A stretch of DNA of 64,000 nt from an uncultured Lachnospiraceae bacterium (GCA_910588285.1 CAJUQB010000005.1:19603-83602); one strand, 5' to 3'. Shown: positions 7,932 through 17,217, counted from the stretch's first letter. Numbers and translations: made by a program. Notes: generated by a model from the sequence alone, not told the origin.

Positions 7932-9440
7932 TTAGAAAAACACATGGTTGCCAATCACAAGGCCGCTGGCAGAACCTGCTCTGCGGAAGGATGTGGCGCC
8001 GCCTACATTGTCCACACCGCTGATTGCCTCCTGGGCTGCCTGCAGACAGCTGCTGCTGACACCGCTTGACAATACTCTGGATAAAGCTCCGCTGGATGCC
8101 GGTGTAAACTGTCCGCTCTGATAAATCACGCCGGAAATACTGCCTGCCCATCCGCCTCGCAGACGGTTCATAACAACAGCTCCAACTGCAACCTTGCCTT
8201 CATAGCACTCGCTGCCGGCCTCACACTGGATTAATGCTCCCAACAGGGTAACCTCGTCATAAGATGCTGACACGGACTTCTTCTGGCTTTTGGATGAGGA
8301 CTTTGCGGCTGCCGCTTTCTTCGCCTCCTCCGCCTTGCGGATAGCCTCCAGCTCTTCCTCAATGGAGACAGCCTCCTTCAATTCCAGCTCTACGGACACA
8401 TACTCTGCGCTTACATATGCAGTCGTGTCGGCACAGCTGACAGCTACCCAGCCTTCGGGTGCCTCCACATTCGTATCAACCTTAACCTTCTTGCCTTCTC
8501 CAAGGACATCATAGATTGTAACATCCTCGCTGGTATCTGCCTCCTGGCGGACACGCACACCACCTGTCAGTGCTGTGGCATACACAGACCCCTGCTCCTG
8601 GGCCATGGTCTCTGCTTCCTGGTCAAATACGCAAAATTCGTTCTTCACATATCCTTCCACACTGCCGGAGGAAATCTTGGTCCATTCCTCTCCCCGCTCT
8701 ACAATATCAGCGGCAGCGCCCTTGTAAAGCTTACCTGCAAGCTGGGCTTCCTCGCTGGGCTCCACACGGATATTCAGGGACTCTTCCACATTGGGCATAA
8801 GCTTTGCAGACCACTCGGAAGCTGCTTCCTCTGTCGGCTGGGCTTCTTCTCCCTCTGCCGCTTCTCCCCCTGGAATCACAGTCTGGGGAGCTGTTCCCTC
8901 TGCTGTATCCGCTGTCTGGGGAGTGTTCTCCTGCGGTGCGGCTGCATCTGTTGTCTGAGGAGCGTTCTCCTGCGGTGCGGCTGCATCTCCTGCCTGGGGC
9001 GTAATCTCCAACGGTGCGGCTGTTGCTCCTGCCTGGGACGTAATCTCCAACGGTGCGGCTGTTGCTCCTGCCTGGAGCGTGTTCTCCTGCAATGCGGCTG
9101 CTGCCTGGGGAGCAATCTCCTGCGGTGCGGCTGCATCTGCCGTCTGGGGAACAATCTCCTGCGGTGCGGCTGCTGCTCCTGCCTGGAGCCCAATCTCCTG
9201 CGATGCAGTTACGGCCTCTGTCAGCGGAGCAATCTCCATCTTGTGGGCCATGGCCGCTGCAAACAGCGTCTCCTCTGACCGTTCCTTAGATGCCACAGAA
9301 ATCTTTTCTGCCGGAGCTTCCTCTTTTGCACTTGACTCTGCAATGTTGTTTCCATTGCTGTTGACAGCTGCGGTGATCATTACCGTCAATGCGAACGCTG
9401 CAACGGTTGCACCTTCGATAACTTTCCTGTTCGCTTTCAT
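7932..9440 (-). CDS. Exported SH3-domain cell-wall hydrolase (CwlJ/SleB type)
   Basis: Predicted secreted peptidoglycan hydrolase of the Hydrolase_2 family. From ATG 9440 (GGAGGTATTC upstream): N-terminal hydrophobic segment (about 10-27, signal or anchor), then a low-complexity stretch (about 60-190) of degenerate repeats based on AAAPQEIAPQ/ENTPQTAD, two SH3-like domains (about 210-280 and 285-360), an Ala/Lys linker, and the C-terminal catalytic domain with LLGALIQCEAGSE (catalytic Glu) and GKVAVGAVVMNRL. Close relatives act in spore cortex lysis, but SH3-bearing vegetative forms are common in Clostridia. Monocistronic. Confidence 0.9.
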   Translation of the reverse strand: MKANRKVIEGATVAAFALTVMITAAVNSNGNNIAESSAKEEAPAEKISVASKERSEETLFAAAMAHKMEIAPLTEAVTASQEIGLQAGAAAAPQEIVPQTADAAAPQEIAPQAAAALQENTLQAGATAAPLEITSQAGATAAPLEITPQAGDAAAPQENAPQTTDAAAPQENTPQTADTAEGTAPQTVIPGGEAAEGEEAQPTEEAASEWSAKLMPNVEESLNIRVEPSEEAQLAGKLYKGAAADIVERGEEWTKISSGSVEGYVKNEFCVFDQEAETMAQEQGSVYATALTGGVRVRQEADTSEDVTIYDVLGEGKKVKVDTNVEAPEGWVAVSCADTTAYVSAEYVSVELELKEAVSIEEELEAIRKAEEAKKAAAAKSSSKSQKKSVSASYDEVTLLGALIQCEAGSECYEGKVAVGAVVMNRLRGGWAGSISGVIYQSGQFTPASSGALSRVLSSGVSSSCLQAAQEAISGVDNVGGATSFRRAGSASGLVIGNHVFF

Positions 9441-9771
9441 GAATACCTCCTGCCAGCATAGCAAAATATTTCTTTGATGCAAAGATATTATGACATACTC
9501 TATGCTGTTTGAATCAAATTTGTTACAATTATTACAAACTTGTTACAAATGCATTATAGCAAACTATTATTTCTTTGTCAAGTTTTTAATTTTCGGCGGC
9601 ACTCTCTCGGAAAGAGCAAAAAGAGAAAGGGCGGAAAACCCTTGATTTTCCGCCCTTTCTTCTATAATCCTACCTTCATTTCCCGATATAATCTCTTTTA
9701 TATATCAAGATATTTTTCGGATTTTTTATTTTTTTTCCAGATTTTCCCGTAAAATTCATTTTACAAATTTC
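9441..9771. other. Intergenic gap between pgi and the cell-wall hydrolase
   Basis: About 330 bases with no supported gene. It contains the pgi terminator (9624-9660) and an AT-rich stretch (9480-9560) that should hold the hydrolase promoter; I could not pick a convincing -35/-10 pair. Confidence 0.6.
9624..9660 (-). terminator. Intrinsic terminator of pgi
   Basis: Perfect 15-bp stem (9624-9638 with 9646-9660, core GGGCGG/CCGCCC), 7-base loop, then CTTTTTGC on the minus strand, about 110 bases beyond the pgi stop. Confidence 0.85.
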
Positions 9772-11118
9772 TTACAAGCGTTTCAGCAGCTCTTCCCGCT
9801 CTGCTTCATAGCCCGGTTTGCCCAGAAGCGCAAACATATTTTTCTTGTAGCTTTCTACCCCCGGCTGGTTAAAGGGATTCACGCCAAGGATATATCCGCT
9901 GACTCCGCAGGCAAACTCAAAAAAGTAAAACAGCTGTCCCAGGTAAAACTCATTCTGCTCCGGAATGGACACCATGAGATTGGGGACATTACCGTCGGTA
10001 TGAGCCAGGATCGTACCGTTCATAGCGCTCTTGTTGACAAAATCCATGGTCTTTCCGGCCAGGTAATTCAAGCCGTCCAGATCCACCTTCTCCTCGTTAA
10101 TCACAAGCTCCTCCCGGGGTGTCTCCAGGCAGAGAACCGTCTCGTACATAATTCTGGAACCGTCCTGAATGAACTGGCCCATGGAATGCAGATCGGTGGT
10201 CAGATCAACGGAGGCAGGGAAGATTCCCTTCTGGTCCTTGCCCTCGCTCTCTCCGTACAGCTGCTTCCACCACTCTGATACATAGTGAATGCTTGGCTCA
10301 TAGTTGGCCAGAATCTCAACGGCTTTGCCCTTTCTGTGGAGAATATTGCGGACAGCGGCATATTTCAGTGCATCGTTTTCGGCAAATTCACTCTCAAGTG
10401 CCAGCTTACGGCCGCTGGCAGCGCCCTCCATCAGCTTGTCGATATCTGCGCCGCTGACAGCGATGGGAAGAAGGCCCACTGCTGTCAATACGGAGAAACG
10501 CCCTCCCACGTCGTCCGGAACCACAAATGTCTCGTAGCCCTCTTCCGCAGCCAGCTTCTTCAATGCCCCCTTGGCCTGATCGGTGGTGGCATAGATTCTG
10601 CGGGCTGCCTCTTCCCTGCCGTATTTCTTCTCCAGCAGCTCCTTAAACACGCGGAATGCAATGGCCGGCTCGGTGGTGGTTCCTGACTTGGAAATCACGT
10701 TCACGGAAAAATCCCGGTCTCCCACCACGTCAATCAGCTGCTTCAGATAGGCAGAGCTGATGCTGTTTCCTGCATAGTAGATCTCCGGCGTCTTGCGGAT
10801 CTCTTTTGATACATTATTATAAAAGCCATGTCTCAGAAATTCAATAGCTGCACGGGCGCCCAAATAGGAGCCGCCGATGCCGATCACAATCAGCACCTCT
10901 GAATCATTTTTGATCTTCTCTGCCGCCTGCTTGATTCTCGCAAATTCTTCCTTGTCATAATCCACCGGCAAATCGATCCATCCAAGAAAATCGTTCCCTG
11001 CTCCGGTTTTTCCTACCAGAACCTCCTTTGCATCTTCCGCCAGCTTGCCCATATAGGACAGCTCCTCCTCACTGATAAATCCTGCTGCTTTGGCATAATC
11101 AAAGGTCACTTTGCTCAT
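9772..11118 (-). CDS. pgi: Glucose-6-phosphate isomerase
   Basis: Interconverts glucose 6-phosphate and fructose 6-phosphate. 448 residues, the short form usual in Firmicutes. Signatures: IGIGGSYLGARAAIEFL (79-95), VISKSGTTTEPAIAFR, GGRFSVLTAVGLLP and NPFNQPGVESYK near the C-terminus. Start ATG 11118 with AAAGGAGAGAGAGC. Stands alone on the minus strand with its own terminator. Confidence 0.97.
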   Translation of the reverse strand: MSKVTFDYAKAAGFISEEELSYMGKLAEDAKEVLVGKTGAGNDFLGWIDLPVDYDKEEFARIKQAAEKIKNDSEVLIVIGIGGSYLGARAAIEFLRHGFYNNVSKEIRKTPEIYYAGNSISSAYLKQLIDVVGDRDFSVNVISKSGTTTEPAIAFRVFKELLEKKYGREEAARRIYATTDQAKGALKKLAAEEGYETFVVPDDVGGRFSVLTAVGLLPIAVSGADIDKLMEGAASGRKLALESEFAENDALKYAAVRNILHRKGKAVEILANYEPSIHYVSEWWKQLYGESEGKDQKGIFPASVDLTTDLHSMGQFIQDGSRIMYETVLCLETPREELVINEEKVDLDGLNYLAGKTMDFVNKSAMNGTILAHTDGNVPNLMVSIPEQNEFYLGQLFYFFEFACGVSGYILGVNPFNQPGVESYKKNMFALLGKPGYEAEREELLKRL

Positions 11119-11205
11119 TGCTCTCTCTCCTTTAAAGTCTTAAAAATGGGTTAAATTTTGACTATCTTATATTTTAACAAAGTGTCCCCATTTTATCAAG
11201 ATTTA

Positions 11206-11625
11206 TCAAGAAAAATATTCCTGCAGTACTGCATCCAGCACCTCTTCCTGTTCTCTGGTCTTTTTCCGGTCCATCCGGTCCACGCGGTCCGTATGCTCTG
11301 TGCGGGACGTGCGCTCACTGTGATCCGCCAAAAGCATCTCCCGTTCTCCTCTGGTGAGACGGAAATCCTCCTCCCTGGGCGTATAGTGAACCGGCTGCTC
11401 CTGCATATGTACGGCCCTTCTGTCTGCCGGTTCCTCGTCCTCCTCCTCTTCGCCCATAATAATATCAAAATACTGCTGTACCTTTGCTGTCACAAGTCCC
11501 AGGCTCCGGTTCAGCTTTCTTATCTGTCGGTACATACCATGCAGAACAAACAGCCCTAATATGGCAATGGCCAGAATGCCCCACACTGCGTATTGATGTA
11601 TAAAAGCGAATATCATGTCTCTCAT
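11206..11625 (-). CDS. Small single-pass membrane protein, function unknown
   Basis: About 139 residues. One strong N-terminal membrane segment (AVWGILAIAILGLFVLHGM), a short basic coiled stretch, then a highly charged, probably disordered tail rich in Asp, Glu and Arg. The start is set at ATG 11625, ten bases after AAGGAG; an in-frame ATG immediately after that sequence has no spacer. No family recognised. Between murG (divergent) and pgi. Confidence 0.6.
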   Translation of the reverse strand: MRDMIFAFIHQYAVWGILAIAILGLFVLHGMYRQIRKLNRSLGLVTAKVQQYFDIIMGEEEEDEEPADRRAVHMQEQPVHYTPREEDFRLTRGEREMLLADHSERTSRTEHTDRVDRMDRKKTREQEEVLDAVLQEYFS

Positions 11626-11774
11626 TTGCCCATACATCTCCTTTCTATGTTTATGACTTCTATTATAGATTATTTCCATCTATTTTGAAAAGTAGCCAAA
11701 GCCCACTTTTCACCGCAAGTTCTCCTATCCTTCGACACCGGGAAATGACAGCAGGATGCGACATCTGTTTTTCC

Positions 11775-11802
11775 TTGACTTTTCCCACAAAGCGTATAAT
11801 AT
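11775..11802 (+). promoter_or_regulatory. Candidate murG promoter
   Basis: TTGACT at 11775-11780 and TAATAT at 11797-11802, spacing 16, about 35 bases before murG. The overlapping TATAAT at 11795 would give spacing 14, too short, so the exact -10 is unsure. Confidence 0.45.
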
Positions 11803-11838
11803 AAGAAGAGAAGAAAATCCTGACCCAGGAGGCACGAT

Positions 11839-12897
11839 ATGAAAAAAATTATTCTTACCGGAGGCGGAACTGCCGGACATGTAACACCCAATATTGCCCT
11901 GATGCCCAAATTAAAGGAGCTTGGCTATGAGATCCATTACATAGGCTCCTATGAGGGAATTGAAAAGCAGCTCATTGAGCAACAGAATATCCCCTACTAT
12001 GGCATTTCCTCCGGAAAGCTGCGCCGTTATTTTGATATTAAGAACTTTTCAGATCCCTTCAAGGTACTGAAGGGCTATGCCCAGGCCAGGCGTCTGATCA
12101 AGCGCATTGCTCCCGATGTGATCTTTTCCAAGGGGGGCTTTGTCTCGGTCCCGGTTATCCTGGCCGCAAAGCACTGTAAGGTGCCTTCCGTCATCCACGA
12201 ATCGGACATTACCCCCGGTCTGGCCAACAAGCTGGCCATTCCCGCTGCCCGGAAGGTCTGCTGCAATTTCCCCGAGACCCTTCAGTACCTTCCTAAGGAA
12301 AAGGCCGTACTTACCGGCTCCCCCATCCGGGCTGAGCTGATGCACGGCGATCCTTGCAGAGCGCGAAAGCTCTGCGGCTTCTCCGACAGCAGGAAAACCA
12401 TTCTTGTCATTGGCGGAAGCACCGGTTCCCAGATTATCAACCAGGCGGTGCGGCAGCTGCTGCCCAGGCTCTGCAGCCAATACCAGATCATTCATCTCTG
12501 CGGCAAGGGCAAGCTGGAGCCCTCCCTCACAGGGCAGGAGGGGTACGCACAATTTGAATATGCCGGGACAGAGCTTAGCGATTTCTTTGCCCTGGCTGAC
12601 CTTGTGATCTCCCGTGCCGGCGCCAACGCGATCTGCGAGATCCTGGCCCTGCATCTGCCCAACATCCTGATCCCCCTGTCCGCCAATGCCAGCCGGGGCG
12701 ATCAGATTCTGAATGCCCGGTCGTTTGAAAAGCAGGGCTTCAGCTATGTCATTGAAGAGGAGCGGCTGTCAGACGAGACCTTATCCCAGGCCATCCTCCA
12801 TGTGCTGGGGCATGTCTCTGACTACAAAGAAAAAATGGAATCCAGCAAACAGCTGAATTCCATTGATACGATTATTGATCTGATCCAATCCTTCTGA
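11839..12897 (+). CDS. murG: UDP-GlcNAc:undecaprenyl-PP-MurNAc-pentapeptide GlcNAc transferase
   Basis: Converts lipid I to lipid II on the inner face of the membrane. 352 residues, GT28 fold. Donor/acceptor loops: GGGTAGHVTPN (8-18), GGFVSVPVILAA and HESDITPGLANK in the N-domain; GGSTGSQIINQAV, SRAGANAICEIL and GDQILNA in the UDP-binding C-domain. The start follows CAGGAGGCACGAT. It sits alone, away from a dcw cluster, as in many Clostridia; a second murG elsewhere cannot be excluded. Confidence 0.93.
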   Translation: MKKIILTGGGTAGHVTPNIALMPKLKELGYEIHYIGSYEGIEKQLIEQQNIPYYGISSGKLRRYFDIKNFSDPFKVLKGYAQARRLIKRIAPDVIFSKGGFVSVPVILAAKHCKVPSVIHESDITPGLANKLAIPAARKVCCNFPETLQYLPKEKAVLTGSPIRAELMHGDPCRARKLCGFSDSRKTILVIGGSTGSQIINQAVRQLLPRLCSQYQIIHLCGKGKLEPSLTGQEGYAQFEYAGTELSDFFALADLVISRAGANAICEILALHLPNILIPLSANASRGDQILNARSFEKQGFSYVIEEERLSDETLSQAILHVLGHVSDYKEKMESSKQLNSIDTIIDLIQSF

Positions 12898-12948
12898 TCT
12901 CCCCTTTGGCCAAATGCCGGCAGGGCAGAAGCAATATTCAAACACGCG

Positions 12949-13359
12949 CTAGAGCCGCAGCAATCCTACCAGTTGATCGGTCTCACCGTCCTGGTAGGAT
13001 AATTGGTTCCAGGTCAGCAGATCGCGGTTATCCCCATCCTTGTAGCGTGGGATCAGGTGCAGGTGGAAATGAAATACCGTCTGCCCTGCCACCTCTCCGT
13101 TGTTCTGGACAAGGTTGAAGCCGTCACAGCTCAGCTTCTCCGTCATATGGGCCGCCAGCCGCTTCGCCAGCTTCATCACCTTCCCGCACAGCTCCTCCGG
13201 CAGCTCATAGAGGTTCGCATAATGCTGCTTAGGCAGAATCAGGGCATGTCCTTTTGCTGCCGGACTGATGTCCAGAATCACCTTGAAATCCTCATCCTCA
13301 TAAATGGTTGCCGAGGGAATCTCCCCCGCAATAATCCTGCAGAAAATACAGTTCTCCAT
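12949..13359 (-). CDS. HIT family nucleotide-binding protein
   Basis: Probable nucleotide phosphoramidase/hydrolase (HinT-like). 136 residues from ATG 13359; an earlier GTG lies on the ribosome binding site. NCIFCRIIAGEIPS at the start provides the CxxC zinc-type pair, followed by KGHALILPKQH and the histidine triad HFHLHLIPR. Physiological substrate unknown. The stop lies 50 bases from the convergent murG stop. Confidence 0.92.
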   Translation of the reverse strand: MENCIFCRIIAGEIPSATIYEDEDFKVILDISPAAKGHALILPKQHYANLYELPEELCGKVMKLAKRLAAHMTEKLSCDGFNLVQNNGEVAGQTVFHFHLHLIPRYKDGDNRDLLTWNQLSYQDGETDQLVGLLRL

Positions 13360-13408
13360 TGTTCTCACTCTCCTGTTTTAACTGTCTGAATGCCTTCTCC
13401 ATCCTTCC

Positions 13409-14404
13409 TTACCCCGGAAAGATAAAAATACGGTCCAGCATACGCAGCGTCTTAAAATTCCCCTTGGCCGTCATATCCCCGGTCATAAAGGCTCTCTGGA
13501 AGGTCATCTCCCCATGGATAATCCGATCCATCACCTCTGTTGTCAGCTTCGTATAGACATCAATGGGGCCATTCTGGCCGTAGAAGCAGTTCAGCTCCCA
13601 ATTGTCCACCTGCACGGTCAGCGGCTTCTCCTGGCCGTCCAGCATAAACAGATAATTGGCCTTAAACTCCTCCTGTGGTACGAAATTCGCCTGCAGCTCC
13701 GAAATATAGGCTGTCTCGTCCTCAACCTTATCCTTCCCCAGCATATCCTTGAACATACTTGCCAGTTCTTCAATGTCCTCTTTTTGCTTCTTCACATAAC
13801 CGTCGTCAGACACATACTTGGATAATTGTTCGCTCTCCTGGGGCGTCAGCTCCAGCTGCTGGGTCCGCAGTATCGTTCTTGTCACCGCCTGATTGCTGTT
13901 GGGCATGCTCTTCTGCTTCTGGGAAATGGTCCGATACAGATTCTCCGCCTTCTTCTCAATGATCACCGTGTAATCCCGGTTCATCTCAAAGCTTACCAGA
14001 TCATCCACATAGCCGCACAGGCCGGCGCAGGGCAGGCCTCCCAGAATCTCCCAGGCATTGGCCAGGGTCATCTCTCCCTCCCGCTCGCCGTAGGTGGTAG
14101 ACATGACAATGGGCTGCATGTAGGTAGAGGCAATCTTCTCCTTGTCCCCATACAGCCAGCAGGAATCCAGGAACTGCTGCATATAGCCGCCAATCCCAAG
14201 CCATTCTACCGTAGTGGCCAAAATAATCCCGTCTACATCCTTCATTGTCTGAGGCAGCGTAGAAATACTGTTCTTATGCTCAAAAATATTATAGCGCTCC
14301 ACGGTCACCCGCAGCTCTGTGAGGACCTCCTGCATTTTATTGATGACATAAAGCGTAGGATCGTCCAAGAGACCTCGACCACCATAGTAAATATTAACCT
14401 TCAT
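13409..14404 (-). CDS. Flavodoxin-like/NADPH-dependent FMN reductase fused to an SCP2 domain
   Basis: 331 residues from ATG 14404 (GGGAGGTC upstream). The N-terminal 150 or so residues form a flavodoxin/NAD(P)H:FMN oxidoreductase fold (NIYYGGRG, then GIILATTVEWLGIGGYMQQFLD, the loop usual for flavin binding). After a helical linker comes an SCP2 sterol-carrier-like domain (about 230-325; NWELNCFYGQ, VMDRIIHGEMTFQRAFMTGDMTAKGN). SCP2 domains bind hydrophobic ligands, so a redox step on a lipid-like molecule is a reasonable inference. Adjacent to a rhomboid protease on the same strand. Confidence 0.82.
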   Translation of the reverse strand: MKVNIYYGGRGLLDDPTLYVINKMQEVLTELRVTVERYNIFEHKNSISTLPQTMKDVDGIILATTVEWLGIGGYMQQFLDSCWLYGDKEKIASTYMQPIVMSTTYGEREGEMTLANAWEILGGLPCAGLCGYVDDLVSFEMNRDYTVIIEKKAENLYRTISQKQKSMPNSNQAVTRTILRTQQLELTPQESEQLSKYVSDDGYVKKQKEDIEELASMFKDMLGKDKVEDETAYISELQANFVPQEEFKANYLFMLDGQEKPLTVQVDNWELNCFYGQNGPIDVYTKLTTEVMDRIIHGEMTFQRAFMTGDMTAKGNFKTLRMLDRIFIFPG

Positions 14405-14472
14405 ACATGACCTCCCGATTCGTTTGCCTGATTTCAGCCGTATTTTTAGTATAAAAGCTTTTCTTCCGAAAG

Positions 14473-15075
14473 TCAATCACTGGTTCGATTGTAACGCTTT
14501 TTTCGGTATAAAAGTACTGCTAATGCCAATCCTGACAGCAGCCCTCCCAGATGGGCATAGTTGTCCACTCCCGTAGAGGTAAAGCCAAGATACAGGCTTA
14601 ATGCAGCCATAAAAACAAGGCGTTTTGCCGTCAGATCCTCCAGGCGCCCATGGTTGCGGATCAGCACATAGATCAGGCCTCCCATCACTCCGAATATTGC
14701 GCCGGAGGCTCCCGCCGACACGGCATAAGCGCCTGACCGCAGCATCATCCACGCAGACAGCAGGCTGCCGCAAAGCCCTGACAGCACATACAGAACCACA
14801 TACTTCACATGGCCCAGGGCCCGCTCCAGATTATCTCCCAGGAAAAACAGCACCACCATATTATTCCCCAGATGGCGTATCCCAAAATGGAGAAACATAC
14901 AGGTAAACAGGCGATACCACTGCCCTGTCTCCAGCACCTCTATCGGGAACATGGCGCCGTGTTCATACATGAATATGGCGTCCTCCGTATCCCCCAGCAG
15001 CTCCAATATGAAAAAAACAATCACATTCAGAGCAACCAGAGCCTTATTGCAAATATCCGGATTTTTCTGTCGCAT
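14473..15075 (-). CDS. Rhomboid family intramembrane serine protease
   Basis: About 200 residues with six predicted membrane helices. HFGIRHLGNNM (helix 2 H/N region), GASGAIFGVMGG with the catalytic Ser, and YAHLGGLLSG with the catalytic His form the expected dyad. ATG 15075 follows GAGGG by nine bases; an ATG five codons upstream is an alternative. No dedicated substrate gene is apparent nearby. Confidence 0.92.
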   Translation of the reverse strand: MRQKNPDICNKALVALNVIVFFILELLGDTEDAIFMYEHGAMFPIEVLETGQWYRLFTCMFLHFGIRHLGNNMVVLFFLGDNLERALGHVKYVVLYVLSGLCGSLLSAWMMLRSGAYAVSAGASGAIFGVMGGLIYVLIRNHGRLEDLTAKRLVFMAALSLYLGFTSTGVDNYAHLGGLLSGLALAVLLYRKKRYNRTSD

Positions 15076-15205
15076 AATACCAGCCCTCATTCGTCAAATT
15101 GTCCATTTGATAGGGTTCAAAATACTTTTTACCCTAACATCATCATTATATGCGATTTTAGAGATACAATCAACAAAATCCTGGCGCATGTTTGAAAATA
15201 ACATA

Positions 15206-16507
15206 TTACCGAAAGCAATATTCCACATTTCCGAACCGTATCCGGTCCCCGGCTGCAAGCTTTGCCTTCTGCCGGTACTCCAGACGCTCGCCGTTGAGAA
15301 ATGTTCCGTTGGTGGAATTCAAATCCTCCAGAAAATAGTCCTCCCCATCCTTTTCCACCCTGGCATGGATTCGGCTCACCGAGCGCTCCGGCAGATAGCC
15401 GTCCACCTCCTGACGCTTCTTTCCGATCAGAAAATCCCCCTTTCCCAGAATCAGATCCTCCCAGTCCTTTTGTCCCAGATAACAGAGCCTCCCTTGCAGA
15501 CCACCTGTTCCGCTTAATAGCTCCGTAGGGTGCACAACCACTGCATCCTGGCCGCTTCCATAGGTAAGCGCCTCCATCTCCTCCTGGCCCGCCAGATACA
15601 CGGAGCTACTCTGCTGCCTCCGTCCCTCCCTATAAGCAGACTCCTTCAGCTTCTCTGCGCGGCCTCCGTAGGCAGGCTCCTTCGGCTTCTCTCCTCGGCC
15701 TCCGTATACCGCCTCCTTCGGCTTCTCTCCTCGGCCTCCGTATACCGCCTCCTTCGGCTTCTCTCCTCGGCTCCAAAAGCCCTCCTTCCTATTAAAATTG
15801 AGAGAAGAAAGCCTCTCTCTAAATCCGCTGCCTCCTCCGCCTTCCGGTATTTCCATCCGCTTCCTTCCGAAATCACCCGCTGCCTCCCGCTCCCTGCTGC
15901 CCTGCCTGGAGGCCGAGATTTCCGGAAGGCCCATGGCTTCCTCAGCTTTCGGTTCCTCCTCATCCAGATGCTTTTGCATTGCCTCCTGCAGCATCTCCTC
16001 CAGAGGAAGCTCCCGCTGCAGAGACATTTGATACACATCATAGGCCACCATAACCGCCTGTCTGTCCTTGTGATCCAGCTGCTGCAGCAGACGCCCCATC
16101 AATTCCTGAAATGCCTGCGCCGGCTCCTCCCTCCAGCCCGGCACATAGGTAAACGCCAGTCCCTTGCCTGCAAAATCCAAATAAATATACTCCTCCTTTA
16201 AAAGAAGGGGCCATTCGTCCAGAAGGTACTCCCCCAGCTGCCGGTACAGCTCCTCCAGGCCAAACAGCAGCAGCCGAAGCCCTTCCATATCCAGCTGCCT
16301 TCTGCCAAGATAATCTGCCAGTGACCGGTATCCGGTAATGTCATACCAATAACAGACGCATCCGTCCAGAATCTCAGGCTCCACAGACAGAAGCGCCGGG
16401 ATTTCATTATTGGCCAGCATCTGTAATTCACATGTCTCCCTTTCGGCAAATTGATCCCGTATTGTCATAAAGCTTTGGTTCATCTGCCTTTTAAAGCTAA
16501 CCTCCAT
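15206..16507 (-). CDS. FHA-domain protein with DUF6382-like N-terminus, Tad operon
   Basis: 433 residues. N-terminal 170 residues resemble the DUF6382 region found in Clostridial Tad clusters (MEVSFKRQMNQSFM, then ITGYRSLADYLGRRQLD). The middle is low complexity with three to four copies of a 12-residue unit (RGEKPKEAVYGG) from 36-bp DNA repeats at about 15640-15770. The C-terminus is an FHA phosphopeptide-binding domain (GKGDFLIGKKRQ, VSRIHARVEKDGEDYFLEDLNSTNGT). It probably couples pilus assembly to Ser/Thr phosphorylation. Start ATG 16507 after GGGAGG overlaps the preceding gene by 11 bases. Confidence 0.88.
   Translation of the reverse strand: MEVSFKRQMNQSFMTIRDQFAERETCELQMLANNEIPALLSVEPEILDGCVCYWYDITGYRSLADYLGRRQLDMEGLRLLLFGLEELYRQLGEYLLDEWPLLLKEEYIYLDFAGKGLAFTYVPGWREEPAQAFQELMGRLLQQLDHKDRQAVMVAYDVYQMSLQRELPLEEMLQEAMQKHLDEEEPKAEEAMGLPEISASRQGSREREAAGDFGRKRMEIPEGGGGSGFRERLSSLNFNRKEGFWSRGEKPKEAVYGGRGEKPKEAVYGGRGEKPKEPAYGGRAEKLKESAYREGRRQQSSSVYLAGQEEMEALTYGSGQDAVVVHPTELLSGTGGLQGRLCYLGQKDWEDLILGKGDFLIGKKRQEVDGYLPERSVSRIHARVEKDGEDYFLEDLNSTNGTFLNGERLEYRQKAKLAAGDRIRFGNVEYCFR
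15640..15770. repeat. 36-bp tandem repeats inside the FHA gene
   Basis: About three and a half copies of a 36-base unit (CGGCTTCTCTCC, CGGCCTCCGTATACCGCC) encode the RGEKPKEAVYGG repeats. The unit length keeps frame, so copy number could vary without breaking the gene. Confidence 0.8.
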
Positions 16508-16763
16508 CCAGTACCTCCCTTCCCAGAGAATACAGCCGGAATTTCCAATCTGCATCCTCCAGCTCTACCCAATACACCCCGGCCCGTTCCACTACCTGCT
16601 GATGCAGGGAAATGGCCATCTGCATACACCCCATCAGCACCATCAGCACCAGGAACATCACCAGAGCCCCCTCCACGGTCACACTGGCCCTACAGCTCCC
16701 CTTGGCCTCACTGGCCATGCTCCTCCCCTTGGCCTCACTGGCCATGCTTCTCCCCTTTAACAT
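16497..16763 (-). CDS. Small TadE-like pseudopilin
   Basis: 88 residues. Basic leader, then SVTVEGALVMFLVLMVLMG, a type IV-pilin-like hydrophobic helix with a Glu five residues in, as expected for a prepilin-peptidase substrate. The leader contains a duplicated GRSMASEAK, encoded by a 27-bp direct tandem duplication (16702-16728, 16729-16755). The gene overlaps the upstream A24-like gene and the downstream FHA gene, implying translational coupling. Probable minor pilin/priming subunit. Confidence 0.75.
   Translation of the reverse strand: MLKGRSMASEAKGRSMASEAKGSCRASVTVEGALVMFLVLMVLMGCMQMAISLHQQVVERAGVYWVELEDADWKFRLYSLGREVLDGG
16702..16755. repeat. 27-bp in-frame tandem duplication
   Basis: Two copies of a 27-base unit beginning TTGGCCTCACTGG, one mismatch, within the leader of the small TadE-like protein. 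Confidence 0.85.
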
Positions 16764-17200
16764 ACTGCCTCCCCTGCAATCATGGTGAGATATCCCAGGA
16801 ATAGAAAGGGCACAAAGGGCAGCTCCCGGTTCCTATGCCATTTCCGCAGCACCAACAGCGTCAGGGAGGCCAGGGCTGCATATAGCAGGCCATACATCAG
16901 CAGCTGAAAATTACCTGCCCCACCCAGGTAAATTCCTGTTACCACCAACAGCAGGCCGTCTCCCGGCCCAATCCGTCCACCGGTCGCCGCAGCAAGCACA
17001 AGAATTCCCGCGCCTACTGCAATTCCAAGTGCCATACTTACCCAGGTACTGTCATTTCCCCAAATATGCAGTGCCAGCCCCAGGGCAGCCGGGAAAGCCA
17101 GGTATTTTACCGAAATGCTGTGCTTTCTGATGTCCTCCCAGCTGTATCCTCCCATAATTCCCAGCAAAACCCATATTTTCAGGATCCTTATGTCTCCCAT
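16757..17200 (-). CDS. Second A24-like prepilin peptidase of the Tad locus
   Basis: About 147 residues, five hydrophobic segments. GRIGPGDGLLLVVTGIYLGG resembles the GxGD active-site segment of A24 aspartic peptidases, and LPFVPFLFLGYL matches the C-terminal helix of the same family. The first aspartate region has WEDIRKHSI where peptidases have TDLRxxxI, so the first Asp may be EDI. Start set at ATG 17200 after AGGGAG. Whether it is active, or complements the clear A24 peptidase at 24205, is uncertain. Confidence 0.7.
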   Translation of the reverse strand: MGDIRILKIWVLLGIMGGYSWEDIRKHSISVKYLAFPAALGLALHIWGNDSTWVSMALGIAVGAGILVLAAATGGRIGPGDGLLLVVTGIYLGGAGNFQLLMYGLLYAALASLTLLVLRKWHRNRELPFVPFLFLGYLTMIAGEAVC

Positions 17201-17217
17201 ATTTTCCACTCCCTTTC

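Noticed and set aside
11775..11800. TTGACT/TATAAT murG promoter with 14-base spacing
   Set aside because: Spacing too short for a vegetative promoter; the overlapping TAATAT at spacing 16 was kept as a low-confidence candidate.
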